From contig NZ_JAAIKD010000006.1 of NCBI RefSeq assembly GCF_010820555.1, positions 1-64,000 of the forward strand: a stretch of DNA of 64,000 nt. Reading direction: 5' to 3'. Under the pieces are notes generated by a model that had not been told where the DNA came from, did not search any database, and worked only from the letters and a program-made list of their open reading frames with translations. Made by a program: the position numbers and the translations under genes. Every line of letters starts with the position of its first letter. The first letter of the stretch is position 1. Of this stretch, positions 24,717 through 33,600 are shown one piece after another. The DNA is from Psychroflexus aurantiacus. GTDB taxonomy: Bacteria > Bacteroidota > Bacteroidia > Flavobacteriales > Flavobacteriaceae.

Positions 24717-24724
24717 TATCTTTG
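24717..24724 (+). promoter_or_regulatory. Promoter -7 box of the pseudouridine synthase gene
   Basis: TATCTTTG, exact TAnnTTTG. The ATG at 24739 follows closely, so the leader is under ten bases. Confidence 0.6.
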
Positions 24725-24738
24725 CGCAAATTTTGAAA

Positions 24739-25557
24739 ATGAAAGACTCAGATAAACATAAAGACCCGAGCAAAAAGAATTCTAGAAATAAATTTAGTAA
24801 AAAGGAAGTTGCTCAATCTAAAGTAGATAAGCAGATCAAAAACCCTAAGGCAGGCATGCGTCTTAATAAATACATCTCTAATTCTGGGGTGTGTTCGCGA
24901 AGAGATGCCGACATTTATATAAAGTCGGGGAATGTCACCGTGAATGGAAAGGTGATTACCGAAATGGGGCATCAGGTGATGCTGGACGATGAGGTTAAAT
25001 TTGACGGAAGATTAATCAATCCTGAACCCAAATCCTATGTGCTTTTGAATAAGCCTAAAGGATTTTATGTGACGGGGAGTTATGAAAAAGGCAAATTAAC
25101 TGCCCTGGATTTGGTTCAGAATGCTTCCAAAGCTAAATTAGCTCCAGTTGGTAAATTAGACACCAGTGCCATGGGCTTGATTCTCTTTACCAATGATGGC
25201 ACCCTGGCCAAAAAATTATCCGGACATAAAAACGGTGTTCGCCAGATTTACCAGGTGGAATTGACCAAGCCTCTGAAAGAGCAGGATTTGGAAGTCATAA
25301 AGGATGGCCCCTTCATAGAAGGGTCTAAGGTAAAGATCGAGGAAGCTTCCTATGTAGATAACAGGCCTAAAAATATTATCGGGCTGGAGCTGAGAAGTCA
25401 GCGTGCTCATATTGTACAGCGTATCTTTAAAAAGCTGGGTTACGAAATTGAAAAACTGGATCGGGTGGTCTATGCCAATCTTGATAAGAAAAATGTACCA
25501 AGAGGCCACTACCGCATTCTTACAAAGCAGGAAGTCATCAATCTGGGGATGGTTTAA
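24739..25557 (+). CDS. Pseudouridine synthase (RluB/RluE/RluF family)
   Basis: RNA-modifying enzyme of 272 aa that turns a uridine of rRNA (or tRNA) into pseudouridine. A basic, low-complexity N-terminus (residues 1-38) is followed by an S4 RNA-binding domain (MRLNKYISNSGVCSRRDADI) and the catalytic domain. The catalytic Asp141 lies in PVGKLDTSAMGLILFTNDG. The later segment SQRAHIVQRIFKKLGYE replaces the usual GRNRQVRRM.E.LG, which points to the RluF-like branch rather than RluB. The ATG at 24739 is used; a TTG two codons earlier would sit right at the expected transcription start. Which nucleotide it modifies is not known. Confidence 0.88.
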   Translation: MKDSDKHKDPSKKNSRNKFSKKEVAQSKVDKQIKNPKAGMRLNKYISNSGVCSRRDADIYIKSGNVTVNGKVITEMGHQVMLDDEVKFDGRLINPEPKSYVLLNKPKGFYVTGSYEKGKLTALDLVQNASKAKLAPVGKLDTSAMGLILFTNDGTLAKKLSGHKNGVRQIYQVELTKPLKEQDLEVIKDGPFIEGSKVKIEEASYVDNRPKNIIGLELRSQRAHIVQRIFKKLGYEIEKLDRVVYANLDKKNVPRGHYRILTKQEVINLGMV

Positions 25558-25662
25558 TAAATGAGCCCTTCTGTACATGTGCTGAAATTTACTAACTTAC
25601 TGGAAATTTTCATTTTATGACAGGCTTTTTGATAAGCAGATGTTCTAATTTTGGAAATACAC

Positions 25663-25701
25663 AACTTATAAATCCTACTCATATAGTGGGATTTATAAGT
25701 T
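25663..25701. other. Long AT-rich hairpin upstream of the DUF2490 gene
   Basis: AACTTATAAATCCTACT-CATAT-AGTGGGATTTATAAGTT: a 17-bp stem with one G-T wobble, ending 31 bases before the ATG. No T-run follows, so it is not a classical terminator. If transcribed with the gene, it would be a stable 5' leader structure; otherwise it may be an operator. Confidence 0.55.
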
Positions 25702-25732
25702 ATATAGAGTTCTCTAGAAAATTTTAATTCTA

Positions 25733-26467
25733 ATGAGGAAGTCCCTTTTAATCTGCCTTGTGATCTTGCTTTCGGCGTTTTACACAAAAGATGCTCTGGC
25801 ACAAAAAAATGTGAAAACCCAGGAGTTGCTCTGGACCCGTTTTGCTCTTGAAGCGAAACTCTCTGAAAATTACCAGATCCATCAGGAACTGGAAGAAAGA
25901 ACCTACTGGTTCCCCTGGCGACAACACCAGTTTCTGTCTAGAACCTATTTGAGAAGAGAACTTGGGAAGGGCTGGAATGCGGGACTTGGGTTCACTTATT
26001 TCCTTCAGGCTTTGCCAAATGATCCCGAGATAACCGATTATACAAACCGGACGGAGTTGCGACCCCAGCTAGAGATTGCTTATAAGCAAATACTTTCTGA
26101 AAAAATAGAGTTACATCATCGCTACTGGAGTGAATTTAGATTTTTTGAGAAATCTGATAATGCCTTTGAATATGGAAATAACAGAACCCGATATAAACTT
26201 GAATTAAGATATGCACTTACACCGAAAATAACTCTAAAAGCTTTTGATGAAATACATATCAATTTGGGGAACAAGATTGTTCAAAATGTATTTAATCAAA
26301 ACCGATACGGGGGTAGCCTTTTGTATATGCTGAAAGACAATTTTGGTGTTGAATTAGGTTATTTGAATTGGTTTCAGCAACAAGAATCAGGGGTTGATTT
26401 TTATAATCGTCATATCCTGAGATTTACCGTCAGATATGCTTTCTCTGGGAAAAAATCCAGGTCTTAA
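25733..26467 (+). CDS. DUF2490 family outer-membrane protein
   Basis: A 244-aa predicted beta-barrel protein with a signal peptide of about 23 residues (ending DALA-QK). The mature part alternates aromatic and polar residues in strands (LEERTYWFPWRQHQFLSRTY, LELRYALTPKITLKAFDEI, NRHILRFTVRYAF), as expected of the DUF2490 family of small outer-membrane barrels found mainly in Bacteroidota and Proteobacteria. Substrate and role are unknown. It is monocistronic with an unusual hairpin just upstream. Confidence 0.8.
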   Translation: MRKSLLICLVILLSAFYTKDALAQKNVKTQELLWTRFALEAKLSENYQIHQELEERTYWFPWRQHQFLSRTYLRRELGKGWNAGLGFTYFLQALPNDPEITDYTNRTELRPQLEIAYKQILSEKIELHHRYWSEFRFFEKSDNAFEYGNNRTRYKLELRYALTPKITLKAFDEIHINLGNKIVQNVFNQNRYGGSLLYMLKDNFGVELGYLNWFQQQESGVDFYNRHILRFTVRYAFSGKKSRS

Positions 26468-26676
26468 AATTTAACATTTTAAAGCTTTTTACTTCTGTCA
26501 AAATAAGTTTCATTTGTAATGAAATTAAACCTTAACATTTGACTTCACATATGAAGTTTTGCACAGAATGCCAGAATTCAATTCCTTCCCTGTCACCTTT
26601 AAATTTTGCTAAGGTTGCTATTCTTTCCTAATACACATATTTTTTTCTTAACTTTAAAGCTAATAATTAGTTATAA

Positions 26677-28077
26677 ATGAACACAAAGTACATTGACCTA
26701 ATAAGCCAAACCTATGATTTTCCTCAAGATGAATTCACGCTCAATGGCGACCAGCTCAAGTTTCATGATATAGACCTGATGGATTTGGTCGAGAAATTTG
26801 GAGCTCCGCTGAAATTCACTTACCTGCCTAAAATTTCCGAGAATATTCGTCGCGCTCAAAAATGGTTTCAGGATGCTATAGAAAAGCATGAGTATAAAGG
26901 AACTTATAATTATTGCTACTGCACCAAAAGTTCACACTTTAAGCATGTGCTGGATGAAGCTTTAAAGAATGATATTCATATTGAAACTTCATCAGCTTTC
27001 GATATTGATATTGTAAACAGACTGAAGGAAAAAGGCAAGATAACCAAAGATACCTACGTGATTTGTAATGGATTTAAAAGAGATCAATACATTTCCAATA
27101 TTACCAAACTTATCAATTCTGGACAGCAAAACTGTATTCCCGTTATCGATAACTATGAAGAGATAGCCTTACTTACCAAAGATATCGATAAGGATTTCAA
27201 AATCGGAATCAGAATCGCTTCTGAAGAAGAACCCAAATTCGAATTTTATACGTCCAGGTTAGGAATAGGTTATAAAAATATCGTTCCGTTTTATGAAGAT
27301 CAAATCAAGAATAATGATCAGGTCGAGCTGAAGATGCTTCACTTTTTTATCAACACGGGCATTAGGGATAATGCTTACTATTGGAATGAGCTGCAAAAGT
27401 GTTTACGCGTGTACACGCGATTGAAAAAAGTGTGTCCAAGTGTTGATAGTCTTAATATTGGGGGTGGATTTCCTATCAAAAATTCTTTGGCTTTTGAATA
27501 TGATTATGAATATATGATCGATGAAATCATCAACCAAATCAAACTGACCTGCGAAGAAGAGGATGTTCCTGTTCCGCATATTTTTACTGAATTTGGAAGC
27601 TATACCGTAGGCGAAAGTGGGGGAGCTATCTATGAAGTTTTATATCAAAAACAACAAAACGATCGGGAGAAATGGAATATGATTAATTCCTCGTTTATCA
27701 CCACGTTGCCCGATTCCTGGGCGATAAGCAAACGCTTCATCATGCTTGCTGTGAATAGATGGCAGGACAGGTATGAGCGTGTTTTGCTGGGAGGATTAAC
27801 CTGCGATAGTGACGATTATTACAATTCTGAACAAAACATGAATGCCATTTATCTTCCGAAATATGAAAAGGAAAATCCGCTTTACATCGGGTTTTTCAAC
27901 ACGGGAGCCTATCAGGAAAGCATCGGAGGTTTTGGTGGACTACAACACTGTTTAATTCCAAGCCCCAAACATGTTTTAATACAAAAAAACGACGACGGAA
28001 GTCTGTCGACAGAACTATTTAGCGAACAACAAAAAAGTGAAGATTTACTCAAAATTTTAGGTTATCATGGCATCTAA
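26677..28077 (+). CDS. speA: Arginine decarboxylase, short type-III PLP form
   Basis: PLP enzyme of 466 aa with the alanine-racemase-like fold of group IV decarboxylases; it should turn arginine into agmatine, the first step to putrescine. The PLP lysine is in YCYCTKSSHFKHVL near residues 75-90; NIGGGFPIKNS binds the phosphate, EFGSYTVGESGG is the second phosphate site, and LTCDSDDYY supplies the active-site Cys-Asp at the dimer interface. It is much shorter than E. coli SpeA (658 aa) and lacks its insertion domain. Relatives include diaminopimelate and carboxynorspermidine decarboxylases. The overlapping agmatinase gene supports arginine as substrate. Confidence 0.85.
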   Translation: MNTKYIDLISQTYDFPQDEFTLNGDQLKFHDIDLMDLVEKFGAPLKFTYLPKISENIRRAQKWFQDAIEKHEYKGTYNYCYCTKSSHFKHVLDEALKNDIHIETSSAFDIDIVNRLKEKGKITKDTYVICNGFKRDQYISNITKLINSGQQNCIPVIDNYEEIALLTKDIDKDFKIGIRIASEEEPKFEFYTSRLGIGYKNIVPFYEDQIKNNDQVELKMLHFFINTGIRDNAYYWNELQKCLRVYTRLKKVCPSVDSLNIGGGFPIKNSLAFEYDYEYMIDEIINQIKLTCEEEDVPVPHIFTEFGSYTVGESGGAIYEVLYQKQQNDREKWNMINSSFITTLPDSWAISKRFIMLAVNRWQDRYERVLLGGLTCDSDDYYNSEQNMNAIYLPKYEKENPLYIGFFNTGAYQESIGGFGGLQHCLIPSPKHVLIQKNDDGSLSTELFSEQQKSEDLLKILGYHGI

Positions 28078-28945
28078 AACAAATTATGCAGGAATTCCAG
28101 ACAAGTATGCACGTATCGACGAGGCGAAAGTCGTTTTAATTCCAGTTCCTTATGACGGAACAAGTTCTTGGCAAAAAGGAGCAGACAAGGGGCCGCAGGC
28201 TTTCCTGGAAGCTTCAGAAAACATGGAGTTGTTCGACATAGAAACCCGAACAGAAGTTTATAAAAAAGGCATCTATCTGGCTCCGCCCGTGTCTGAAAAT
28301 TCTTCGCCGGAGAAAATGGTAGAAGCGGTTCACAAGACGACCAAAAACTACATCAACCAGGATAAGTTTGTGACTATTTTTGGTGGCGAGCATTCGGTGT
28401 CCATTGGAACCATACGGGCTTTTCATGAGCACTTCCAGGACTTAACGGTAGTTCAGATCGATGCGCATGCAGATTTAAGGCCTTCCTATGAAGGCAGTAC
28501 CTGCAACCATGCCTGTGCGGTTCATGAAGCCAGTAAAAAAGGGAATCTGATTCAGGTGGGAATTCGTTCTATGGATGAGTCTGAATTGGAACACATGGAT
28601 GAAAACCGCGTCTATTTTGCTCACGATCTTTACGAAGACTGGACAGAGGATGCTATCGGGCAGATGACTCCCAATGTATTTATTACCATAGACCTGGACG
28701 CTTTCGATCCTTCTATCATGCCTTCTACAGGAACTCCGGAGCCCGGAGGTCTGTTTTGGTATGAAACCCTGGAATTTCTGAAGGAAATTTTCAAAAAGAA
28801 AAATGTAGTCGGTTTCGATATCGTGGAACTTTGTCCAAATGAAGTGGATAAGTCTTCAGACTTTCTGGCTGCTAAGCTGTATTATAAAATGCTGAGCTAT
28901 AAATTCAAATATGAAAATGCTTCTGAAGAAGAAGAGGAGGATTAG
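28067..28945 (+). CDS. speB: Agmatinase
   Basis: Binuclear manganese ureohydrolase of 292 aa that splits agmatine into putrescine and urea. All metal motifs are present: FGGEHSVS, DAHADLR and TIDLDAFDPS; GTPEPGGLFWYE is the substrate/end motif. The ATG lies 11 bases before the stop of the arginine decarboxylase, so the pair is translationally coupled and makes putrescine in two steps. The acidic tail EEEEED is unusual but harmless-looking. Arginase or formimidoglutamase activities are alternatives, less likely because of the neighbour. Confidence 0.93.
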   Translation: MASKTNYAGIPDKYARIDEAKVVLIPVPYDGTSSWQKGADKGPQAFLEASENMELFDIETRTEVYKKGIYLAPPVSENSSPEKMVEAVHKTTKNYINQDKFVTIFGGEHSVSIGTIRAFHEHFQDLTVVQIDAHADLRPSYEGSTCNHACAVHEASKKGNLIQVGIRSMDESELEHMDENRVYFAHDLYEDWTEDAIGQMTPNVFITIDLDAFDPSIMPSTGTPEPGGLFWYETLEFLKEIFKKKNVVGFDIVELCPNEVDKSSDFLAAKLYYKMLSYKFKYENASEEEEED

Positions 28946-29236
28946 ATTTTTAGATACTAGAGGTTGGATATTAGGCTTTAGACACCAGATATAACACACA
29001 AAAGCTTAGGTTATCCATAGCTACCATAGAAACTATAGAATCAACAGCAGCCATAGAATCAACATCAAAAACGGCAAGCATAGAAGTAAAGAACAGAGAG
29101 AAAAGAATAAGGAGAACCAAGATGCAGGAACCAGGACTTTAATTATTTTAAATTTATTGGCTACGGTCTTTTTTTCTTTGTTCCCCATTCTTTTTTCTAT
29201 AGGATAGTCTAAGATTTTAAAATAAAACACACAACC
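28946..29236. other. Intergenic gap with low-complexity DNA
   Basis: About 290 bases. The first part has TTAGATACTAGAGGTTGG-like words, common in flavobacterial spacers, followed by degenerate repeats of CATAGAATCAACA. A 65-codon minus-strand open frame here is low-complexity and not called as a gene. Confidence 0.5.
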
Positions 29237-30205
29237 ATGAATAAACCCATTTCAGACTTTATAGAAAAATATTACTTACACTTTAACGCGGCGAGTCTGG
29301 TCGATGCGGCCAAGGCTTACGAAAAACAACTGGAAGGTGGTTCCAAAATGCTGGTATCCCTTGCCGGGGCTATGAGTACTGCCGAACTGGGAAAGATATT
29401 CGCTGAAATAATTCGTCAGGATAAAGTGCATATCGTCTCCTGTACAGGGGCTAACCTGGAAGAGGATATCATGAACCTGGTAGCGCACTCCCATTACAAA
29501 CGCGTGCCAAACTACCGGGATTTGACACCTCAGGATGAATGGAAATTGCTGGAAAAAGGGCTTAACCGTGTGACCGATACCTGTATTCCGGAAGAAGAAG
29601 CTTTTAGACGCTTGCAAAAGCATATCGTAAAGATCTGGAAAGATGCAGAAGCTAAAGGCGAGCGGTATTTCCCTCATGAATACATGTATAAACTTTTGCT
29701 TTCGGGAGTTCTGGAAGAGTATTATGAAATAGACCTGAAGGATTCCTGGATGTATGCGGCAGCAGAGAAAAATTTACCAATCGTTGTGCCGGGATGGGAA
29801 GACAGTACGATGGGAAATATTTTTGCCAGCTACGTGATGAAAGGAGAGCTGAAAGCTTCCACCGTTAAATCCGGAATTGAATACATGACGTTTCTGGCCG
29901 ACTGGTACACCGATAATTCCAAGGATGGCATCGGTTTTTTCCAGATAGGAGGAGGTATTGCAGGGGACTTCCCTATCTGTGTGGTGCCTATGCTGTATCA
30001 GGATATGGAGAGAACCGACACGCCGTTCTGGAATTACTTCTGTCAGATTTCAGACTCGACCACCAGTTATGGTTCCTACTCCGGAGCGGTTCCCAACGAA
30101 AAAATAACCTGGGGTAAACTGGATATCGATACCCCTAAATTTATCATAGAGAGCGATGCTACTATCGTTGCTCCCCTTATATTTGCTTACCTACTGGAAA
30201 TGTAA
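29237..30205 (+). CDS. Deoxyhypusine-synthase-family protein (polyamine transfer)
   Basis: NAD-dependent aminobutyl transferase, 322 aa. The catalytic-lysine block is intact: YSGAVPNEKITWGKL with Lys294 matching the WGK lysine of eukaryotic deoxyhypusine synthase, followed by the family tail DATIVAPLIFAYLL. Bacteria lack eIF5A, the substrate of the eukaryotic enzyme, so the bacterial members are thought to work on polyamines, as homospermidine synthase does by joining putrescine units. The agmatinase/decarboxylase pair 290 bases upstream would supply putrescine. Its exact product (homospermidine, spermidine or other) cannot be read from sequence. Confidence 0.9.
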   Translation: MNKPISDFIEKYYLHFNAASLVDAAKAYEKQLEGGSKMLVSLAGAMSTAELGKIFAEIIRQDKVHIVSCTGANLEEDIMNLVAHSHYKRVPNYRDLTPQDEWKLLEKGLNRVTDTCIPEEEAFRRLQKHIVKIWKDAEAKGERYFPHEYMYKLLLSGVLEEYYEIDLKDSWMYAAAEKNLPIVVPGWEDSTMGNIFASYVMKGELKASTVKSGIEYMTFLADWYTDNSKDGIGFFQIGGGIAGDFPICVVPMLYQDMERTDTPFWNYFCQISDSTTSYGSYSGAVPNEKITWGKLDIDTPKFIIESDATIVAPLIFAYLLEM

Positions 30206-30432
30206 GAAGAATGAAGACAGCATAGAACCTTCAGAATTCATCTTTACTTAGGACGCTGGTTTAGGGTGAAGGTGAATTCTGAAAGTTTGAGGTCTTATAC
30301 CACATAAAGCTTACGGATATCAAAATCCGAAGAAACCCTTAAAAATGTCTTCTGAATCTGACTCCAGATTTGTTGCTGGTAGCTTGCTGCAACTGAATTG
30401 AAAATAAACATTAAAATAATTTTACTCTCCAC

Positions 30433-31968
30433 ATGGATGATCTTACGCCTAAAATTGAACAAATTGAACTGAAATACCTGTCCCTGAAAGACTTTGAAGT
30501 CCTGAAGGAGGTGTTTATAGAAATTTACGGCGATGCTCCCGATGCCTATTGGCGCAAGGATGAGTTAAAGAGTTTGATAGATATATTCCCGGAAGGCCAG
30601 GTGGTGATTTTGGTCAATGGTGATCTGGCAGGATGTGCGTTTTCTATCATCGTGGACTACAATAAATTATCGGATAAGCATACTTACGATGATATTGCCG
30701 GGGATGTGAAGTTCAAAAATCATACAGAAGACGGCGATATGCTGTACGGGATTGATGTGATCATCCGAAAAGAATACCGCGGCTTGAAACTGGGCAGACG
30801 GCTTTATGACTACCGAAAGGAATTGACCGAACAGCTGAATTTAAAGGGAATCGTATTTGGAGGCAGAATTCCGAATTACCATAAATTCTCAAGCAAGTTA
30901 AGTCCGAAGCAATACATACAAAAAGTAAGGACGAAGGAAGTCAATGACCCTGTATTGAACTTTCAGTTGTCCAATGATTTCAGACCGGTTAGAATTTTGT
31001 CCAATTACTTAGACGGTGATAAAGACTCCAAGGAGTACGCGGTCCTGATGCAGTGGGATAATATTTATTTTGAAAAAGAAAGCAAGGCGCCCTCCAACCA
31101 GAAAAGCGAAGTGCGGCTTGGGCTGGTGCAGTGGCAGATGCGTTCCTACAGCAGCCTGGAAGAACTCCTGCATCAGGTAGAATATTTCGTGGAATCCCTG
31201 TCGGGTTACCGTTCGGATTTTGCGTTATTCCCGGAGTTTTTTAACGCTCCGCTGATGTCTAAATACAACCATCTCAGTGAACCCGATGCGATTCGGGAAC
31301 TGGCAAAATACACCGAGCCGATTAAGCATAAAATGGCAGAATTGTCCATTGCGTACAACATCAATATCATTTCCGGAAGTATGCCCGAGGTGATTAACAA
31401 TAAACTGTACAACGTGGGCTACCTGTGCAAACGCGATGGAAGTACAGAGCGATACGAAAAAATACATGTCACTCCAGATGAGGCCCGGGTTTGGGGGATG
31501 CAGCGCGGCAGTGAGTTTAAGGTGTTTGATACCGACTGCGGTAAAATTGGCATCCTGATTTGCTACGATGTGGAGTTCCCGGAGTTGTCCAGAATCCTGG
31601 CCAAAGAGGGGATGGATATTTTATTCGTTCCTTTTCTTACCGATACTCAAAATGGATTTTCCAGAGTCAAACTCTGCGCGCAGGCCAGAGCAGTAGAAAA
31701 TGAATGTTATGTCGCTATTGCAGGTAGTGTTGGTAACCTGCCAAAAGTGCATAATATGGACATTCAGTATGCGCAGTCTGCGGTGTTCACGCCATCGGAC
31801 TTCGCCTTTCCAAGTGATGGGATAAAAGCGCAAACCACGCCTAATACCGAAATGATTTTGATCGCCGATGTGGATTTACTGGCGTTGCGAGAACTTCATA
31901 ATTTTGGAAGCGTTAAGAACCTGAAGGACATCCGAAACGATCTCTATACCTTATCGAGAAAGAAATAG
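30433..31968 (+). CDS. GNAT acetyltransferase / carbon-nitrogen hydrolase fusion
   Basis: A 511-aa two-domain cytoplasmic enzyme. Residues about 10-200 are a GNAT N-acetyltransferase with the acetyl-CoA loop VIIRKEYRGLKLGRRLYDYR. Residues about 225-500 are a nitrilase-superfamily amidohydrolase with the full triad: Glu267 in LFPEFF, Lys342 in YEKIHV and Cys377 in LICYDVEFPEL. The domain order is known in several bacteria but the substrate is not. It follows the polyamine genes on the same strand (227-base gap with a TTCAGAATTCA inverted repeat), which suggests acylated amines or amides linked to polyamine turnover; that link is inference. Confidence 0.9.
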   Translation: MDDLTPKIEQIELKYLSLKDFEVLKEVFIEIYGDAPDAYWRKDELKSLIDIFPEGQVVILVNGDLAGCAFSIIVDYNKLSDKHTYDDIAGDVKFKNHTEDGDMLYGIDVIIRKEYRGLKLGRRLYDYRKELTEQLNLKGIVFGGRIPNYHKFSSKLSPKQYIQKVRTKEVNDPVLNFQLSNDFRPVRILSNYLDGDKDSKEYAVLMQWDNIYFEKESKAPSNQKSEVRLGLVQWQMRSYSSLEELLHQVEYFVESLSGYRSDFALFPEFFNAPLMSKYNHLSEPDAIRELAKYTEPIKHKMAELSIAYNINIISGSMPEVINNKLYNVGYLCKRDGSTERYEKIHVTPDEARVWGMQRGSEFKVFDTDCGKIGILICYDVEFPELSRILAKEGMDILFVPFLTDTQNGFSRVKLCAQARAVENECYVAIAGSVGNLPKVHNMDIQYAQSAVFTPSDFAFPSDGIKAQTTPNTEMILIADVDLLALRELHNFGSVKNLKDIRNDLYTLSRKK

Positions 31969-32073
31969 ATAAGAATATATTTCTGATCATGAAGCTGAAG
32001 TTTTGGAGTGCTTATGAGGCTATAAAATAAAAAAAGGACTTTATTTTTTGAAGATAAATGCTACATTTAGGGC

Positions 32074-32430
32074 ATGAATCGATACCTGCTGTTTTTGATC
32101 ACTGCAAGTTTACTTTGCTTAGGTGCCTGTTCCGAAAGTGGAAACAGCAGCACGGAGGTGGAGATATGCGATGATGGAATCGATAATGATGGAGATGGTC
32201 TGACCGATTGCGAGGATGGCAATTGTGCTTTAAAAGCGGCCTGTGTTGAAAGCAACTGCGCCGATGGAATCGATAACGACGGAGACGGCTTTGCAGACTG
32301 CGATGACCTGGATTGTGAGGAAGTCCAGGAATGTCTGTTCGAAAGATGTATCGATGGCGTCGACAATGACAACGATGGCCTCATAGATTGCGATGATCCG
32401 GATTGCAATTCGAATCTAAACTGTAATTAG
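32074..32430 (+). CDS. Small lipoprotein with DxDxDG repeats
   Basis: A 118-aa predicted lipoprotein: signal sequence of about 18 residues and lipobox LGAC with Cys19. The mature part is three near-copies of a Cys-Asp unit (about residues 30-56, 63-89, 91-116) with the pattern C-x-DG-I/V-DND-G/N-DG-x-x-DC-x-D-x-x-C. Such MopE-like putative metal-binding repeats look like thrombospondin/EF-hand-type calcium loops held by disulphides. It should sit on the cell surface or in the periplasm and bind calcium. No partner is apparent. Monocistronic. Confidence 0.75.
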   Translation: MNRYLLFLITASLLCLGACSESGNSSTEVEICDDGIDNDGDGLTDCEDGNCALKAACVESNCADGIDNDGDGFADCDDLDCEEVQECLFERCIDGVDNDNDGLIDCDDPDCNSNLNCN

Positions 32431-32532
32431 TTTTTTGAGTCCTTTTATCGATCCTTAGGCATGGCTCATAGCTCTTATGAATCTGCTTTCTGGCGATCAG
32501 GCAGCGATTAACTTCCCGAATAAAATCAGTAC

Positions 32533-32566
32533 TAAAAAAAGCGTTTTTGAATATCAAAAACGCTTT
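32533..32566 (-). terminator. Intrinsic terminator after the YugP-type protease gene
   Basis: Minus strand AAAGCGTTTTTGA-TAT-TCAAAAACGCTTT followed by a T-run. It lies between convergent genes; on the plus strand no T-run follows. Confidence 0.8.
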
Positions 32567-32588
32567 GTATCTGTATTGAGTATGTCTT

Positions 32589-33281
32589 CTATTCTCTGCC
32601 TAAATAAATGCTCAAGAAGTAGAGTAAAGTGGCTAGGGAACCAATAGCGGCTACCACATAGGTTCTGGCTGCCCATTTCAAAGAGTCTTCCGACATTTTG
32701 TACTCATCCTGAGTAACTATATTGTGATCTTTCATCCAGGCTAAAGCCCTGTTGCTGGCGTCATATTCTACCGGTAGAGTCACAAAGCTAAACAGCGTAC
32801 CCAGTCCAAACATGATGATTCCGGCCAGCAGTACCGTTTGACCAACACCAACCGAAACCATGGTCATCAGGATGAGTCCGCCAAAAATCACCCACTGGCT
32901 CCATTGAGAAGCCACACTCACCACGGGTACGAGTTGACTTCTCAGTTCTACCCAGGAATAAGCTTTGGCATGTTGCACGGCATGACCCACTTCGTGAGCG
33001 GCCACAGCGGCTGCAGCGGCATTGGTTTGGTTGTAAACACTTTCGCTAAGGTTCACCGTTTTTTTAGTTGGGTGGTAATGATCGGTCAACCGACCAGGGG
33101 TAGAAATGACCTCCACATCATGGATGTGATGATCTTTCAGCATTTTTCTGGCAATTTCAGCTCCGCTCATTCCATTCTGAAGCTGGATTTTGGAGTATTT
33201 TTTAAATTTGCTTTTTAATTTGTTGCTCACATACCAGCTCGCGAGAAGTATGGCGCCTATTAAAATATAATATCCTATCAT
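32589..33281 (-). CDS. Membrane zinc metallopeptidase, YugP type
   Basis: A 230-aa membrane protein of the YugP/DUF zinc-peptidase family. One N-terminal helix (residues 3-22), then the zinc motif HEVGH at residues 96-100 in VAAHEVGHAVQHAKAY, and three hydrophobic segments around residues 120-160 and 205-225. GRLTDHYHPTKKTVNLSE just upstream of the motif is typical of the family. Substrates are unknown. It faces the small lipoprotein gene with a terminator between them. Confidence 0.88.
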   Translation of the reverse strand: MIGYYILIGAILLASWYVSNKLKSKFKKYSKIQLQNGMSGAEIARKMLKDHHIHDVEVISTPGRLTDHYHPTKKTVNLSESVYNQTNAAAAAVAAHEVGHAVQHAKAYSWVELRSQLVPVVSVASQWSQWVIFGGLILMTMVSVGVGQTVLLAGIIMFGLGTLFSFVTLPVEYDASNRALAWMKDHNIVTQDEYKMSEDSLKWAARTYVVAAIGSLATLLYFLSIYLGRE

Positions 33282-33509
33282 TGTTTATGTTTAAAATATA
33301 CTCATCAAAAGTTTGACCAAAATTGAATTTGTCAGTTATAATTCTTTAAAGTTTAGAATTTTTATGCCTGAAGATGGGATGCATCTATTTCAAAGTTGCT
33401 AAATTTTCTGCAAGACTCAGGTTAATACGTGTTTGTGACCCTGGTAATGCACTTTATCCTCTTAAATACTTGAGACTAAACAGACTTATCAAATTATTTG
33501 AGAGCATAG

Positions 33510-33540
33510 CTTGCTATATAAATTTATAATCGTAAATTTG
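33510..33540 (+). promoter_or_regulatory. Promoter of the rplM-rpsI operon
   Basis: CTTG (33510-33513), 19 bases, then TAAATTTG (33533-33540), matching the Bacteroidota TTG/TAnnTTTG promoter. Transcription would start near 33547, downstream of the ATG at 33511 that begins the longest open frame, so that ATG cannot be the L13 start. Confidence 0.75.
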
Positions 33541-33600
33541 CACCCTTATTTTCAAGACTTTGAAGATAAAAAGGAATGTTTAATTATTAAAATTTTAAGT

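Noticed and set aside
29033-29230. A 65-codon minus-strand open frame with a hydrophobic tail
   Set aside because: The DNA is low-complexity (CATAGAATCAACA-like repeats); the hydrophobic end comes from it.
30206-30432. Inverted repeat TTCAGAATTCA / TGAATTCTGAA in the gap after the DHS-like gene
   Set aside because: The loop is long and no T-run follows; too weak for a terminator or operator call by itself.
33511-33600. An N-terminal extension of ribosomal protein L13 from ATG at 33511
   Set aside because: A promoter lies inside it and the family starts at the GTG at 33601.
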